Below, piece by piece: positions 9,638-18,110 of a stretch of 64,000 bases of DNA. Position 1 is the stretch's first letter; each line of letters begins with the position of its first letter. The DNA is from QKTW01 sp052161885 (GTDB lineage Bacteria > Bacteroidota > Bacteroidia > Chitinophagales > Chitinophagaceae): NCBI GenBank assembly GCA_052161885.1, contig CP197396.1, positions 2,418,001 through 2,482,000 of the forward strand, given 5' to 3'. The position numbers and the translations under genes are program-made. A model generated the notes under the pieces. The model made no database searches. It was given only the letters and a program-made list of their open reading frames with translations, and had not been told where the DNA came from.

Positions 9638-10669
9638 ATGCAATCATCCTTATCCGCCATCATACCTGATTCTAAATTAGCCGCAATTGAAAATGCCCTG
9701 CTGACAACTTTCAATACCACCACCGTTGCAGACATTACATTACTGGGCGGCGGCTTCTCCGATTCTGCCGTGTACAGGATTACTATTGACGGAAAAATGT
9801 ACCTGCTCAAATCAGACACTTCTTCTTTGCAGGAAAGCACAAGTTGCATGGAGATTGCGGCAAATGCAGGTGTTGCACCAAAAGTATATTACAACAATAC
9901 AACGGATGGCATTTCTATCAGCAGTTTTATTCAAGGTAAACCATTACACGCCGCTTTTACATCACCGGACATGCTGGTTCAGGAACTAGCCAGGTCTGTC
10001 AAAGCAATACATAACCTGCCGGCATTTCCAAAAGAAAGCGACTTGCTGCAGACAGTTGAGGGGCTCGTGAATAATTTCATTGGGTCCGGAATGCTTACAG
10101 GCCCGTCATTTGATGAAGTGTTCCGTTACTTCGGATCTATCAGAAAATATTATCCATGGCACGATACAGACAGAGTTTCAAGCCACAACGACCTTAACCC
10201 GAATAATGTACTCTGCGAGAATGGAAAAATATGGATCGTAGACTGGGATGCCGCTTTCCTCAACGACCGTTACGTAGACCTTGCCACAGCTGCAAACTTC
10301 TTTATTACTGCTGAAGCACAGGAACAAAACTACCTCAATACATACTTCGGAACTCCGCCTGATAATTATAAAATGGCGCGCTTCTTCGTTATGCGTCAAC
10401 TATGCCGTATAATATATGCTATGCTTATTTTAAACCTGGCAGACAGGTCAAAGCCTGCGGACATGACACATGATGCAGACATGCAGTCGGCAACTATGGC
10501 GGAAGTGGGCGCACGTGCCAGGGCAGGCGCATTCAGCCTGGCCACATACGAAGGGCAGCTACTCTATGGAAAAGCATTGCTTAATGAGGCATTAAAAAAT
10601 ATGCGCTTGCAGCGTTTTGAAAATGCCATACAACTGCTGAAAGCAGATGCAGAAAAGAATATTCTGTAG
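9638..10669 (+). CDS. APH/choline-kinase-like phosphotransferase
   Basis: 343 aa with the protein-kinase-like fold of the aminoglycoside phosphotransferase superfamily. The N lobe has a Gly-rich stretch (LLGGGFSDSAVYRITI) and a candidate ATP-binding Lys in MYLLKSD. The catalytic loop is SSHNDLNPNNVL: H183 and D185 with N190 form the Brenner HxDxxxxN motif. The metal-binding D202 sits in IVDWDAA, the family's counterpart of DFG. The helical C lobe carries VDLATAANFF, typical of choline-kinase/thiamine-kinase-like members. The substrate is most likely a small hydroxylated metabolite (choline, thiamine or a sugar). Antibiotic resistance cannot be inferred from this sequence. The gene is divergent from the hypothetical gene at 8971-9540. 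Confidence 0.85.
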   Translation: MQSSLSAIIPDSKLAAIENALLTTFNTTTVADITLLGGGFSDSAVYRITIDGKMYLLKSDTSSLQESTSCMEIAANAGVAPKVYYNNTTDGISISSFIQGKPLHAAFTSPDMLVQELARSVKAIHNLPAFPKESDLLQTVEGLVNNFIGSGMLTGPSFDEVFRYFGSIRKYYPWHDTDRVSSHNDLNPNNVLCENGKIWIVDWDAAFLNDRYVDLATAANFFITAEAQEQNYLNTYFGTPPDNYKMARFFVMRQLCRIIYAMLILNLADRSKPADMTHDADMQSATMAEVGARARAGAFSLATYEGQLLYGKALLNEALKNMRLQRFENAIQLLKADAEKNIL

Positions 10670-10687
10670 GCGTATCTAATTAAAATT

Positions 10688-11002
10688 ATGTGCGGTCGCC
10701 TTGCAATTGGCCACACGCCAATTAATAATCACAGCGGGAATGGGATAACGGAAGATGATTTAATGCGGCGTAAATTGTATCAGGACCAATTCTTTCAGTC
10801 ACAATGCTGCTAAAAGCAAGACTATACTGTCGCCGATCGAGTACAGAAAACAAATTAATTGGTCGCTTATCATATAGGAAACCGGAAAGCGACAATATGT
10901 ACGGGCTTTGGTCTGGGGTGATCTCCGTTAATATTTAAGAACACAATCCACCTCCTGTACTTCATCCCTGTTGCTCACACAAACTTCGCTGGTATGAGTT
11001 AA
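10688..11002 (+). pseudogene. Possible decayed SRAP (YedK/HMCES-like) gene
   Basis: An ORF at 10688-10813 begins MCGRLAIGH, and MCGR is the near-invariant start of SOS-response-associated peptidases (SRAP), where Cys2 is catalytic. It stops after 41 codons. About 145 nt further on, in another frame, 10958-10999 reads YFIPVAHTNFAGMS, resembling the family's PYYI...FAFAGL region, before a stop. In between, a WG-containing stretch near 10910-10920 could be the remains of the RWGLIP motif. Together these suggest a frameshifted, shortened SRAP remnant. Each match is short, so this is tentative. The rest of the 10670-11144 gap shows no gene. Confidence 0.22.
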
Positions 11003-11144
11003 TCCTTTCCATTGGCCCCAATCGTATTTGGAAGATTCAGACTTGAACACGATCGGCGATTTCCTTAGCCTGTATCAAAACGGCATTCCACATATCAAAT
11101 CCTACCCTTTATTAAACGGAAACCATTTTACTTTTTGGAAAGTA

Positions 11145-11152
11145 TAGATTTG
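11145..11152 (+). promoter_or_regulatory. Candidate -7 promoter element for the GH16 gene
   Basis: TAGATTTG matches TAnnTTTG exactly and lies 26 nt before the ATG at 11179, giving a leader of about 20 nt. No clear -33 TTG at standard spacing. Confidence 0.5.
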
Positions 11153-11178
11153 GTTTCACATAATCCTGAACCTGAATA

Positions 11179-13407
11179 ATGAAAAAATTTATAGCACTAT
11201 TAGGCTATCTGGCGCTTTCATCTTCTTCATACGCTCAAAATGGATGGTTGCCGTCGGTATATCTGCCCGGCTATGTCTGTGACCCAACTCCCTGGAAGTT
11301 GGTTTTTTCAGATGATTTTAATGGCACTACTTTGTCTCCTAAATGGACTACCTATATTACCTGGGATGGCATGATAGTGAAACGCGGTACCAGTACCATC
11401 TCGAAGCCATATCACCAGGATTGGCCCGGATCCAGAATTGATGACGGTCCAAGTATTTTAAAAGATCAGAATGTCGTGGTAAGCAACGGTACCTGCAAGC
11501 TATTACTGGCCAGTGATCCAAACAGTTCTTTCTCATCACACGACAGTACAACCGTCGGAAATCCACCGTTCACTGTTTCTGCCGACTATTCATCAGCAAT
11601 TATATCATTGCCTTATCATAACATGAATGGGTCGCCCAATTTTTTTAATTCAGGAAGGTTTGAAGCGCGGATAAAATTCCCGACGTTTGATGGGGCATGG
11701 TGTGCATTCTGGCTCTGGCAGGGTTCTTCCGTTAATGAACTTGATATGGCAGAATCATGGGGAGGAAATGGAAATTTCTTTAATTTCTATCAAAACAGAA
11801 GACATACCAACTACGCGGTCCATGCCTGGGCGCCATCTCAAAATCCGTATAATTTACCGGGCGAATGTAATATTACAGAGCATTATCCCAATCAAAGCGC
11901 CTGGCAATATATGACAGGTGGTTATTTTCACCAGGAAAACTGGCATACCTATGCTTATGAATGGGACACGGCTTCCGTAAGTGCATATTTAGACGGTGCA
12001 TTGATAGAAACGATGTGGAAGTATTCGCGTAACGCATTTAAGTATTACGTCAATAACATCAATGGCAACTTCTCTTTTACTGCATATCCATTTACAATCG
12101 GTTCAGGATGCCAGCCGATTCCGGGCACTTACGACATCACTTATGGCTATCCTTACAATAGTCAATCTGAAAGTGCACTAAGGCTGGAAACAAAATGGGC
12201 AAGTCATCCGAATTACAATCTCGGATACCGGTACGTTCTAGGCCAAATGGAAATTGATTATGTGAAAGTGTGGCAAAAACATCCGGAACTCGATGGGCAC
12301 ACGGCTATCTGCGCAGATAATACATATCCGCCAACACCGACAATCACCGGCCCCGACATGCTTTGCGGGCAAGGTACATACACCCTTAGCAGCCCGATAG
12401 CAGGCGGCACATGGAGTTACGGAAATAATTTCAATGTAGTGAGTTCCTCATCAAGCAGCATTACGTTACAGCATAATAGTCTGAATCCGTATTCGCAGTC
12501 TTATGTTGGTTATACCTACTGGAATGGGAATAATGGTTGCCCAACGAGAACGGTTTATAAGTCTCCAATCAACTGTCCGCTGCTTCCTTACACCCCAACT
12601 TCTGTTGTATGGTCGTCCAACAACTACGGCAATGCAAAAATCCACCTGATAGCGCCAATCTATCCTAAAAGAGATGTAGTAAATAATACAACACCCATAG
12701 TTAGATGGGACGTTGCACTTACACTCGGCGAAGACACTTACGACCCAAGAAAAGCGCAGAACTTTACGCTGTATGGCGAATATGCTTCAACACCAAGTTT
12801 CAGCTTTGCAGATGGCTCGCCTTATGATCTGAAATGGACAATGAAAGTTTATAATGGACCTGATACAATTATACGCGCCGGGGAACGTAATTCAAGGACT
12901 AAACCGCTACAGCAAACCTCTGATACAAACACTTATTATTTCAATGCATTTATAGATGATCAGGATAATTATGATTCCACGATTGTGCATGAAATCCCTA
13001 AACATATGATATCAGAGCAGGAATACGGTGATACTCTTTTTGTAAACGAAATGATTGAAAGAACCAAAGCAGACGCCCTGGCACCTTATATCATTACAAC
13101 CGGCATGCAAACCATAGCAAGAAAAACTTTAGGAACAAATGATATCAGCATTGCTACCAAGGTTTATCCAAACCCGATTCAGGCTGGCATGACAATAATT
13201 CCGGGTTCTCAGTTTGCAAACGAAGGCTCTTTACAGGTAAATGTGTATGATCTTTTAGGCAAGGTGGTCAGCACAGGTCTCCTGAACTATCAACAGGGAA
13301 GCACAATTCAATATGATTTAAATGGAGTTTCAAATGGCAACTATATTTTAGAACTCAGCCAGGGAAGTGTAAAAGAACGCATCAAAATCCTGAAATCTAA
13401 CAATTAA
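11179..13407 (+). CDS. Secreted GH16-family glycoside hydrolase with T9SS sorting domain
   Basis: 742 aa. Residues 1-19 form the signal peptide (SSSSYAQ). Residues about 35-375 are the GH16 beta-jelly-roll: WKLVFSDDFNGTTLSPKW at the start, RFEARIKFPTFDGAWCAFWL, then the catalytic motif NELDMAESWG with nucleophile E187 and acid/base E192 (ExDxxE form), and later WHTYAYEWDTASVSAYLDG and MEIDYVKVWQ closing the fold. Residues about 390-480 resemble a PKD/Ig-like module (ITGPDMLCGQGTYTLSSP). Residues about 655-742 form the T9SS type A sorting domain (VYPNPIQAGMTII, LQVNVYDLLGKVV, GNYILELSQG). Likely activity is cleavage of a beta-1,3/1,4-linked glucan or galactan at the cell surface; the ExDxxE form is typical of laminarinase- or agarase-like members, but specificity cannot be read here. 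It is a single gene, convergent with the oxidoreductase at 13625. Confidence 0.92.
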   Translation: MKKFIALLGYLALSSSSYAQNGWLPSVYLPGYVCDPTPWKLVFSDDFNGTTLSPKWTTYITWDGMIVKRGTSTISKPYHQDWPGSRIDDGPSILKDQNVVVSNGTCKLLLASDPNSSFSSHDSTTVGNPPFTVSADYSSAIISLPYHNMNGSPNFFNSGRFEARIKFPTFDGAWCAFWLWQGSSVNELDMAESWGGNGNFFNFYQNRRHTNYAVHAWAPSQNPYNLPGECNITEHYPNQSAWQYMTGGYFHQENWHTYAYEWDTASVSAYLDGALIETMWKYSRNAFKYYVNNINGNFSFTAYPFTIGSGCQPIPGTYDITYGYPYNSQSESALRLETKWASHPNYNLGYRYVLGQMEIDYVKVWQKHPELDGHTAICADNTYPPTPTITGPDMLCGQGTYTLSSPIAGGTWSYGNNFNVVSSSSSSITLQHNSLNPYSQSYVGYTYWNGNNGCPTRTVYKSPINCPLLPYTPTSVVWSSNNYGNAKIHLIAPIYPKRDVVNNTTPIVRWDVALTLGEDTYDPRKAQNFTLYGEYASTPSFSFADGSPYDLKWTMKVYNGPDTIIRAGERNSRTKPLQQTSDTNTYYFNAFIDDQDNYDSTIVHEIPKHMISEQEYGDTLFVNEMIERTKADALAPYIITTGMQTIARKTLGTNDISIATKVYPNPIQAGMTIIPGSQFANEGSLQVNVYDLLGKVVSTGLLNYQQGSTIQYDLNGVSNGNYILELSQGSVKERIKILKSNN

Positions 13408-13624
13408 AAAGTGCTGCATTGTTATGAGGCACTAACAGGAATATAAATTACCCGCAAATAAAACCTGAAACAGCCTGTTACTACTTTCGAACCTTGTGGC
13501 CGCTGATCTCAACCAAATTACCGACTTCATAAACAGGTTTTGCAGAAATAGACGGGAATGGAGATTTAAGGGAAGTAGGTAAATCTCACAACTTTTTGTA
13601 ATGTTCTGGAGTATCACTAATTGT

Positions 13625-14620
13625 TTAAACCAGGAATTGGGGCTTAAGAATAATACTGCCTGTTGTTTTGCGTGATTCCATATCTGCATGAGCGGTAGCC
13701 GCCTCTGTTAATAAATAGATGGATGGCTGTGCCTGTGCAAATACACCATTCCTTAACAAACTGAATATTTCAGGCATTCCCTTTCCGCTTTTGTCCTGAT
13801 AAAGCGGGTAATCATTAAGTGCGTCATGTGCAAATTTGATTTTTCTATGCAGCATCATTTCGTTGTCTATATCAGGCATACCAGAAGGCCATCCGTATAA
13901 TACAGCACTTCCGCCATCTTTAACTACAGTCAACGACTTCTCAAAAGTAGCCTTGCCTGTACCATCATAAACAACATCAACACCCTTGCCTCCGGTGTAC
14001 TGGCTGACGGCAGCAACAAAATCCTCAGTCCCCAGATCTATTACCTGATGGAAGCCGCGTTTTAACGCTAAATCTTTTTTTGCTGCACTTCCAACAGTTC
14101 CGATAACAGTAGCTCCCAATGCCCGGACCCATTGGCTCAATAGCGTTCCCACCCCACCTGTCATGGCATGAATTAAAACTACTTCGCCTGATTTAACCTT
14201 GTGGCTTTGTTTGATGAGCATGTGAGCGGTAAGACCTTTTATCATCATAGCAGCGGCTTGTTCGTGAGATATATCTTTCGGAAGTTTAAATATCTCATTG
14301 GTGTTGATGACTCTTCTTTCGGCATAGGCCCCGATTGATGCGTAATAAGCTACACGGTCGCCTACCGTAAAGCCGCTGACATTTGTCCCAATTGCTTCAA
14401 TAATGCCTGAGCCTTCGAAGCCAATGGGGGCAGGATATTGGCTCATCGGAAAAGTTCCGTCCCTGAAAAATATATCCAAAAAGTTTACTCCTATAGCTTT
14501 CTGGGCAATCAGCACTTCATCAGGGCCAGGTTGCTGAAGTGTTATGTTTTGGTACCTCAATACATCCGGTGATCCCGGTTTTTCGATAAGGACAATACCA
14601 ACCGGCTTATTGTTGTTCAT
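13625..14620 (-). CDS. Zinc-independent quinone oxidoreductase (MDR family)
   Basis: 331 aa medium-chain dehydrogenase/reductase close to NADPH:quinone reductase (QOR). The N-terminal GroES-like domain carries QQPGPDEVLIAQKAIGVNFLD and PAPIGFEGSGIIEAIG. The nucleotide-binding part has IHAMTGGVGTLLSQWVRALGA, whose GGVG replaces the GxGxxG loop as in QORs. Catalytic-zinc ligands are absent. It is expected to reduce quinones or reactive enones with NADPH. It is divergent from an HxlR regulator, a common pairing for redox or electrophile defence, with a candidate operator between them. About 35% of the intergenic region is palindromic sequence. Confidence 0.9.
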   Translation of the reverse strand: MNNNKPVGIVLIEKPGSPDVLRYQNITLQQPGPDEVLIAQKAIGVNFLDIFFRDGTFPMSQYPAPIGFEGSGIIEAIGTNVSGFTVGDRVAYYASIGAYAERRVINTNEIFKLPKDISHEQAAAMMIKGLTAHMLIKQSHKVKSGEVVLIHAMTGGVGTLLSQWVRALGATVIGTVGSAAKKDLALKRGFHQVIDLGTEDFVAAVSQYTGGKGVDVVYDGTGKATFEKSLTVVKDGGSAVLYGWPSGMPDIDNEMMLHRKIKFAHDALNDYPLYQDKSGKGMPEIFSLLRNGVFAQAQPSIYLLTEAATAHADMESRKTTGSIILKPQFLV

Positions 14621-14639
14621 TGAATTAACTTTATTTGTG

Positions 14640-14647
14640 CAAAGCTA
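14640..14647 (-). promoter_or_regulatory. Candidate -7 promoter element for the quinone oxidoreductase
   Basis: On the minus strand TAGCTTTG matches TAnnTTTG, 20 nt before the ATG at 14620. The inverted repeat at 14674-14691 sits at or just above the expected -33 position, as a repressor site would. Confidence 0.5.
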
Positions 14648-14673
14648 ATGGGCATAGTCTCTTAATGATGGTG

Positions 14674-14691
14674 ACTTCCCCGCAGGGAAGT
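14674..14691. promoter_or_regulatory. Candidate HxlR operator (inverted repeat)
   Basis: ACTTCCC-CGCA-GGGAAGT is a perfect 7-bp inverted repeat. A third half-site follows, since GGAAG-TG-CTTCC overlaps it to about 14697. It lies midway between the divergent qor-like and hxlR-like genes. HxlR dimers bind such palindromes and commonly repress the divergent partner. The assignment is by position and symmetry only. Confidence 0.5.
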
Positions 14692-14724
14692 GCTTCCATG
14701 AAAGAAAGTACTTAAATTTAGAGC

Positions 14725-15096
14725 ATGGTTAACAAACTGGAAAACGGGAAAATATCTGATGAGTGTAAACGCCACTTTAAAGCAATAAATGATACGCTAT
14801 ACATTTTAAATGGTAAATGGAGAGTGATGATTGTAGCTTGTCTGGCATCAGGTAAAAAGCGTTATCTGGAACTTCAGCATACCGTTGAAGGTATAGGCCC
14901 CAAAATGCTTTCGAAGGAATTGAACAAGTTGGAATTAAACGGTCTGATTAAAAGGTCTGCGCTGGAAACCAAGCCTGTTACTGTTGAATATGAACTTACT
15001 GAATATGCCCGGTCACTTAAACCGCTGACTGATGAAATGGCTGTGTGGGGTAAACAACACCGGGAGAAAGTTATTAAAGATATAAGAGCAAAGTAG
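14725..15096 (+). CDS. HxlR-family winged-helix transcriptional regulator
   Basis: 123 aa. The HxlR fold shows as a Cys near the N terminus (DECKRHFKAINDTLYILNGKW), then MIVACLASGKKRYLELQHTV, the recognition helix region (GIGPKMLSKELNKLELNGLI) and the wing (PVTVEYELTEYARSL). A single Cys13-like residue is compatible with redox or electrophile sensing, as in HypR/QorR-type HxlR proteins, but this is inference. It is divergent from the quinone oxidoreductase and is its probable repressor. A promoter-like TAAATTTA at 14713-14720 is only 4 nt from the ATG, so the transcript may be nearly leaderless. Confidence 0.9.
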   Translation: MVNKLENGKISDECKRHFKAINDTLYILNGKWRVMIVACLASGKKRYLELQHTVEGIGPKMLSKELNKLELNGLIKRSALETKPVTVEYELTEYARSLKPLTDEMAVWGKQHREKVIKDIRAK

Positions 15097-15113
15097 CTTT
15101 GGATTAAAACGAA

Positions 15114-15147
15114 AAAGGACAAACCATCTTTCGATAATTTGTCCTTT
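15114..15147. terminator. Bidirectional terminator between hxlR-type and oxidoreductase genes
   Basis: A 10-bp stem (AAAGGACAAA / TTTGTCCTTT) with a 14-nt loop. On the minus strand it is followed by a T-rich tail (TTTTTCGTTTT); on the plus strand by TTTCT only. The remaining 200 nt up to the stop at 15344 show nothing recognisable. Confidence 0.65.
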
Positions 15148-15343
15148 CTAGCTTGCGGGCAGAATGTGTCAATGTCCGAATTTTTTCAATGTTGATCTGA
15201 TGAAAATCCATGCGTTTTTGAGGTAGCTGAAAATCGTTGTATAGCTGATCCGGTTAAAACAAACTTCATAAATCATTTAAGATTTTAGCCGGCTATTCGC
15301 TGTGTCAGCATGGATACACAATATTTTTGTAAAAAGCAGGTCA

Positions 15344-16279
15344 TCAAAGCATCACGACCACTTTACCTACAGTTCTTCCACTTTCTATTTGTAAATGTGC
15401 TTCCCTTATTTGCTCAAAACGGAATTGATGTGAAACATGAGGTTTGAGCACGCCGTTCTCCAATAGACATGCAATTTCCTTCATGTCATGACCGTTGGAT
15501 CTTACAAGGATGAAATAACCTTTCACATCTTTTTCCTTCGCTTTTTCGGTTATTGTTTCATTCAAACCAGTAGGAATGCTGATGATCGTACCACCTGCTT
15601 TAGTGACTGCAAGAGCATTTTCAATATTGTCGCCGCCAATAGTATCCAGCACAAAATCATACTCCCGCTCTTGCGATGCCCAATTGTATTCCTTATAATT
15701 AATGTAGTGATCAACACCCAGACCTAACACAAACTCTTTATTTTTTTCGGAAGAAGTTCCTGTAACTTCAGCACCCAGGTATTTTGCAAGCTGAACTGCT
15801 ATATGGCCAACACCGCCTGCAGCTGCATGTATCAATACTTTTTGCCCTTTTTTCACACCTGCATTCGTTACCAGGGCTTGCCATGCTGTCAATGCAACCA
15901 ATGTAGCTGCAGCAGCGACTTCAAACGAAATGTTCTTCGGCTTGAGTGCTAATTGATCTGCCGGTGCAGCCACATATTCGGCATAGGCTTTTCCATGTCC
16001 GGGAAAATTGATCATCCCCAATACTTCATCACCTGCTTTAAACAGATCACTTTTACTCTGTTCCACAATCCCGGAAATATCCCAGCCTAATATTAATGGG
16101 CTTACTTCTTTAAGTGCGCTGAAAATGCCTTTCCCCTGCCGTACTTTTGTATCGACAGGATTAATGCTGATTGCTTTTATTTTTATGAGCACTTCACCCT
16201 CTTTAATTGCAGGAATATCTATATCCCGGAATGCCAGTTGCTCCACGCCGCCCGGCGCTGTTAAGACTACTGCTTTCAT
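15344..16279 (-). CDS. NADP-dependent MDR oxidoreductase
   Basis: 311 aa zinc-independent medium-chain dehydrogenase/reductase. The GroES-like half holds EGEVLIKIKAISINPVDTKV and LILGWDISGIVEQ. The cofactor half has IHAAAGGVGHIAVQLAKYLG and a GTSSEKNKEF loop after the second strand, compatible with NADPH preference. It is the last gene of a probable minus-strand operon (AraC, alpha/beta hydrolase, crotonase, oxidoreductase) with gaps of 71, 33 and 74 nt. A role in reducing an enone or quinone intermediate is plausible. The true substrate is unknown. Confidence 0.88.
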   Translation of the reverse strand: MKAVVLTAPGGVEQLAFRDIDIPAIKEGEVLIKIKAISINPVDTKVRQGKGIFSALKEVSPLILGWDISGIVEQSKSDLFKAGDEVLGMINFPGHGKAYAEYVAAPADQLALKPKNISFEVAAAATLVALTAWQALVTNAGVKKGQKVLIHAAAGGVGHIAVQLAKYLGAEVTGTSSEKNKEFVLGLGVDHYINYKEYNWASQEREYDFVLDTIGGDNIENALAVTKAGGTIISIPTGLNETITEKAKEKDVKGYFILVRSNGHDMKEIACLLENGVLKPHVSHQFRFEQIREAHLQIESGRTVGKVVVML

Positions 16280-16353
16280 GTCCTTTTTTCAATTTAAAAA
16301 GAACGTTTCCAACAGAGATATTTGCTGGAAACGCATGTGGTCAATACAATTAC

Positions 16354-17166
16354 CTATCCTTGAAATATATCCTTTCCCAGGTTTAATTCCAGCTCACCAT
16401 TTTGCTGCAAGCCTTTTTCAAACAAGTTTTTAATGCGTTGTCTCGCCTCGGGCCATTCCAGTGAGGCAAAGAATTTAACCTGCGTGTCTGTAATGTCTTC
16501 ATTTCTCGGAAGGGTCGCTCTTTCGTTCATGATAGCTTTAATGGAAGCGATAGCTTTTTTGTCGAAGGAAGCAATACGTTTTGCAAAATTGTCAACAAAT
16601 ACATCCAGCTCAGCATCCGGAATGGCGCGGTTTACCCATCCGTAAAAAGCTGCTGTTTCCGCATCATAATCATCCCCGCTTAAAATTATTTCCAATGCCC
16701 TGGCTTTCCCCGTCAACAGGTGCAACCTTTCCAATCCGCCACCTCCGGGAAACGAACCGATGCCGATCTCCACTTGCGCAAGGAAGGCCTTTTCTTTACT
16801 GGCAAAACGGATATCAAATGCCTGTGCAAATTCACTTCCCAATCCTCTTGCTCTTCCCCTGATCGAAGCGATACTGACAAATGACGCCTGTTCCAGTCGT
16901 TTGGCCATATCCGGCCAGGCAATGGAAAGCCCTGTTTTTCCGGTGCCTTTAGGAAAATCTCCCACATTAAGCAGTTCCACATGGGCAACAAAGAAATCAG
17001 GATTAGCACTTTCAAATACGACTACTTTCAGGTTGGGGTCTGCCTCCATTTCGTCCATCAACACCATCAGCTGTTTTGAAAATCCGGTGTCAAACATGTT
17101 TATTGGCGGATTATTGAAGGATACTTTCCAGTAGCCTTCATTCACTTTTTGCGTTGCAAAAATCAT
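16354..17166 (-). CDS. Enoyl-CoA hydratase/isomerase-family (crotonase fold) protein
   Basis: 270 aa. The crotonase signature is visible: KVNEGYWKVSFNNPPINMFD at the N terminus, VVVFESANPDFFVAHVEL (first oxyanion-hole strand), and VSIASIRGRARGLGSEFAQA followed by FDIRFAS (second oxyanion-hole region). The usual catalytic acid position of classical hydratases is not clearly conserved: EIGIGSFPGGGGLERL has Glu-Ile-Gly, then GGG. It is likely to act on an acyl-CoA or a related ketone, but could be a non-hydratase member. It lies 33 nt downstream of the alpha/beta hydrolase in the same operon. Confidence 0.87.
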   Translation of the reverse strand: MIFATQKVNEGYWKVSFNNPPINMFDTGFSKQLMVLMDEMEADPNLKVVVFESANPDFFVAHVELLNVGDFPKGTGKTGLSIAWPDMAKRLEQASFVSIASIRGRARGLGSEFAQAFDIRFASKEKAFLAQVEIGIGSFPGGGGLERLHLLTGKARALEIILSGDDYDAETAAFYGWVNRAIPDAELDVFVDNFAKRIASFDKKAIASIKAIMNERATLPRNEDITDTQVKFFASLEWPEARQRIKNLFEKGLQQNGELELNLGKDIFQG

Positions 17167-17199
17167 AGTTGAGTTTTTTATGTTTAAGGAAATAATTGT

Positions 17200-18033
17200 T
17201 TAGGCAAGAAACAGGTTGATATAATCCGCGATGAGCCGGGGATGTTGATGCTGCAGTCCATGACCGGTATCGTTAATGATAATGTGCTGCATGGATGGGG
17301 CATTTCGCAATAAAGGAAACCAGTTCTCTACAGCAAAGCTGATGTCGTGGTCGGCAGAAATCACCAGCACCGGGGTTTCAAGTGTTTTATATTGACCACG
17401 GAAATCCTGTACATCTTTCTTCATCACGGCAGAGCCATCAAAATATTTCTGGAATTTTTCGGGCGTGGATGGGATTTTACGCCTGTCTAGCCGCAATGCG
17501 ATACGCTCAAAAGAAGCTTTGGCAGCAGCCCGGCTTTTTGTTGAAGATGGTTCAAAGAAAGCTACCGTTTCATCTTCCAGATCATTTACAGGCTTTAAGG
17601 CTCTTTCAAAAAAGGTTTTATCAAAAGGAACTTCATTGATACCTGGTGGATTGGTGCCAATAAGGACCGCCTTTTGCACGCGGGCCTTATTCATGAACAG
17701 GGCTGCCTGGGCTACCAGGCCGCCGTATGACCAACCAGCCACATGAAATTGTTCAAACCCTAATTCACTCATGAGCTGTACACCGATGCCAGCAACTTCC
17801 AGAATATCTGAGGACAACCCACCTTCAGAATCGCCGATGCCGGGATAATCGAATAATACAATGGTATGTTTCGTTGCCAGTGCATCGAGAAACAAGGGAT
17901 CCCATGTATCTAATATTCCACGAAAGCGGTTATAAAATAATATCGGTGCTCCCTCACCAAAAAGCCTGTAGGCAAGCCGAAAACCACCTATGGTCGTAAA
18001 TTTTGTCTGTGAATCAGAAAAGTTTGAATACAT
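17200..18033 (-). CDS. Alpha/beta hydrolase
   Basis: 277 aa from the ATG at 18033; an upstream TTG at 18039 is a less likely start. The alpha/beta-hydrolase core is clear: YRLFGEGAPILFYNR, VLFDYPGIGDSEGG, the nucleophile elbow VAGWSYGG with S102, and the C-terminal catalytic His in NDTGHGLQHQHP. The acid is probably in VISADHDISF. No signal peptide, so cytoplasmic. Close relatives act as esterases, haloperoxidase-like enzymes or lactonases. Next to a crotonase and an oxidoreductase it could hydrolyse an ester or a ring-cleavage product. Confidence 0.88.
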   Translation of the reverse strand: MYSNFSDSQTKFTTIGGFRLAYRLFGEGAPILFYNRFRGILDTWDPLFLDALATKHTIVLFDYPGIGDSEGGLSSDILEVAGIGVQLMSELGFEQFHVAGWSYGGLVAQAALFMNKARVQKAVLIGTNPPGINEVPFDKTFFERALKPVNDLEDETVAFFEPSSTKSRAAAKASFERIALRLDRRKIPSTPEKFQKYFDGSAVMKKDVQDFRGQYKTLETPVLVISADHDISFAVENWFPLLRNAPSMQHIIINDTGHGLQHQHPRLIADYINLFLA

Positions 18034-18110
18034 CTGCAAAAGGCTGAATTTTGTAGGATCAAAATTAGTTTCAGCCTGTTCCAGCCTGTTAACACAAAGC
18101 AGGGAAATAC

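Noticed and set aside
9541..9849. N-terminal extension of the hypothetical minus gene
   Set aside because: Overlaps the divergent kinase gene by 200 nt and has a poor composition; ATG 9540 is preferred.
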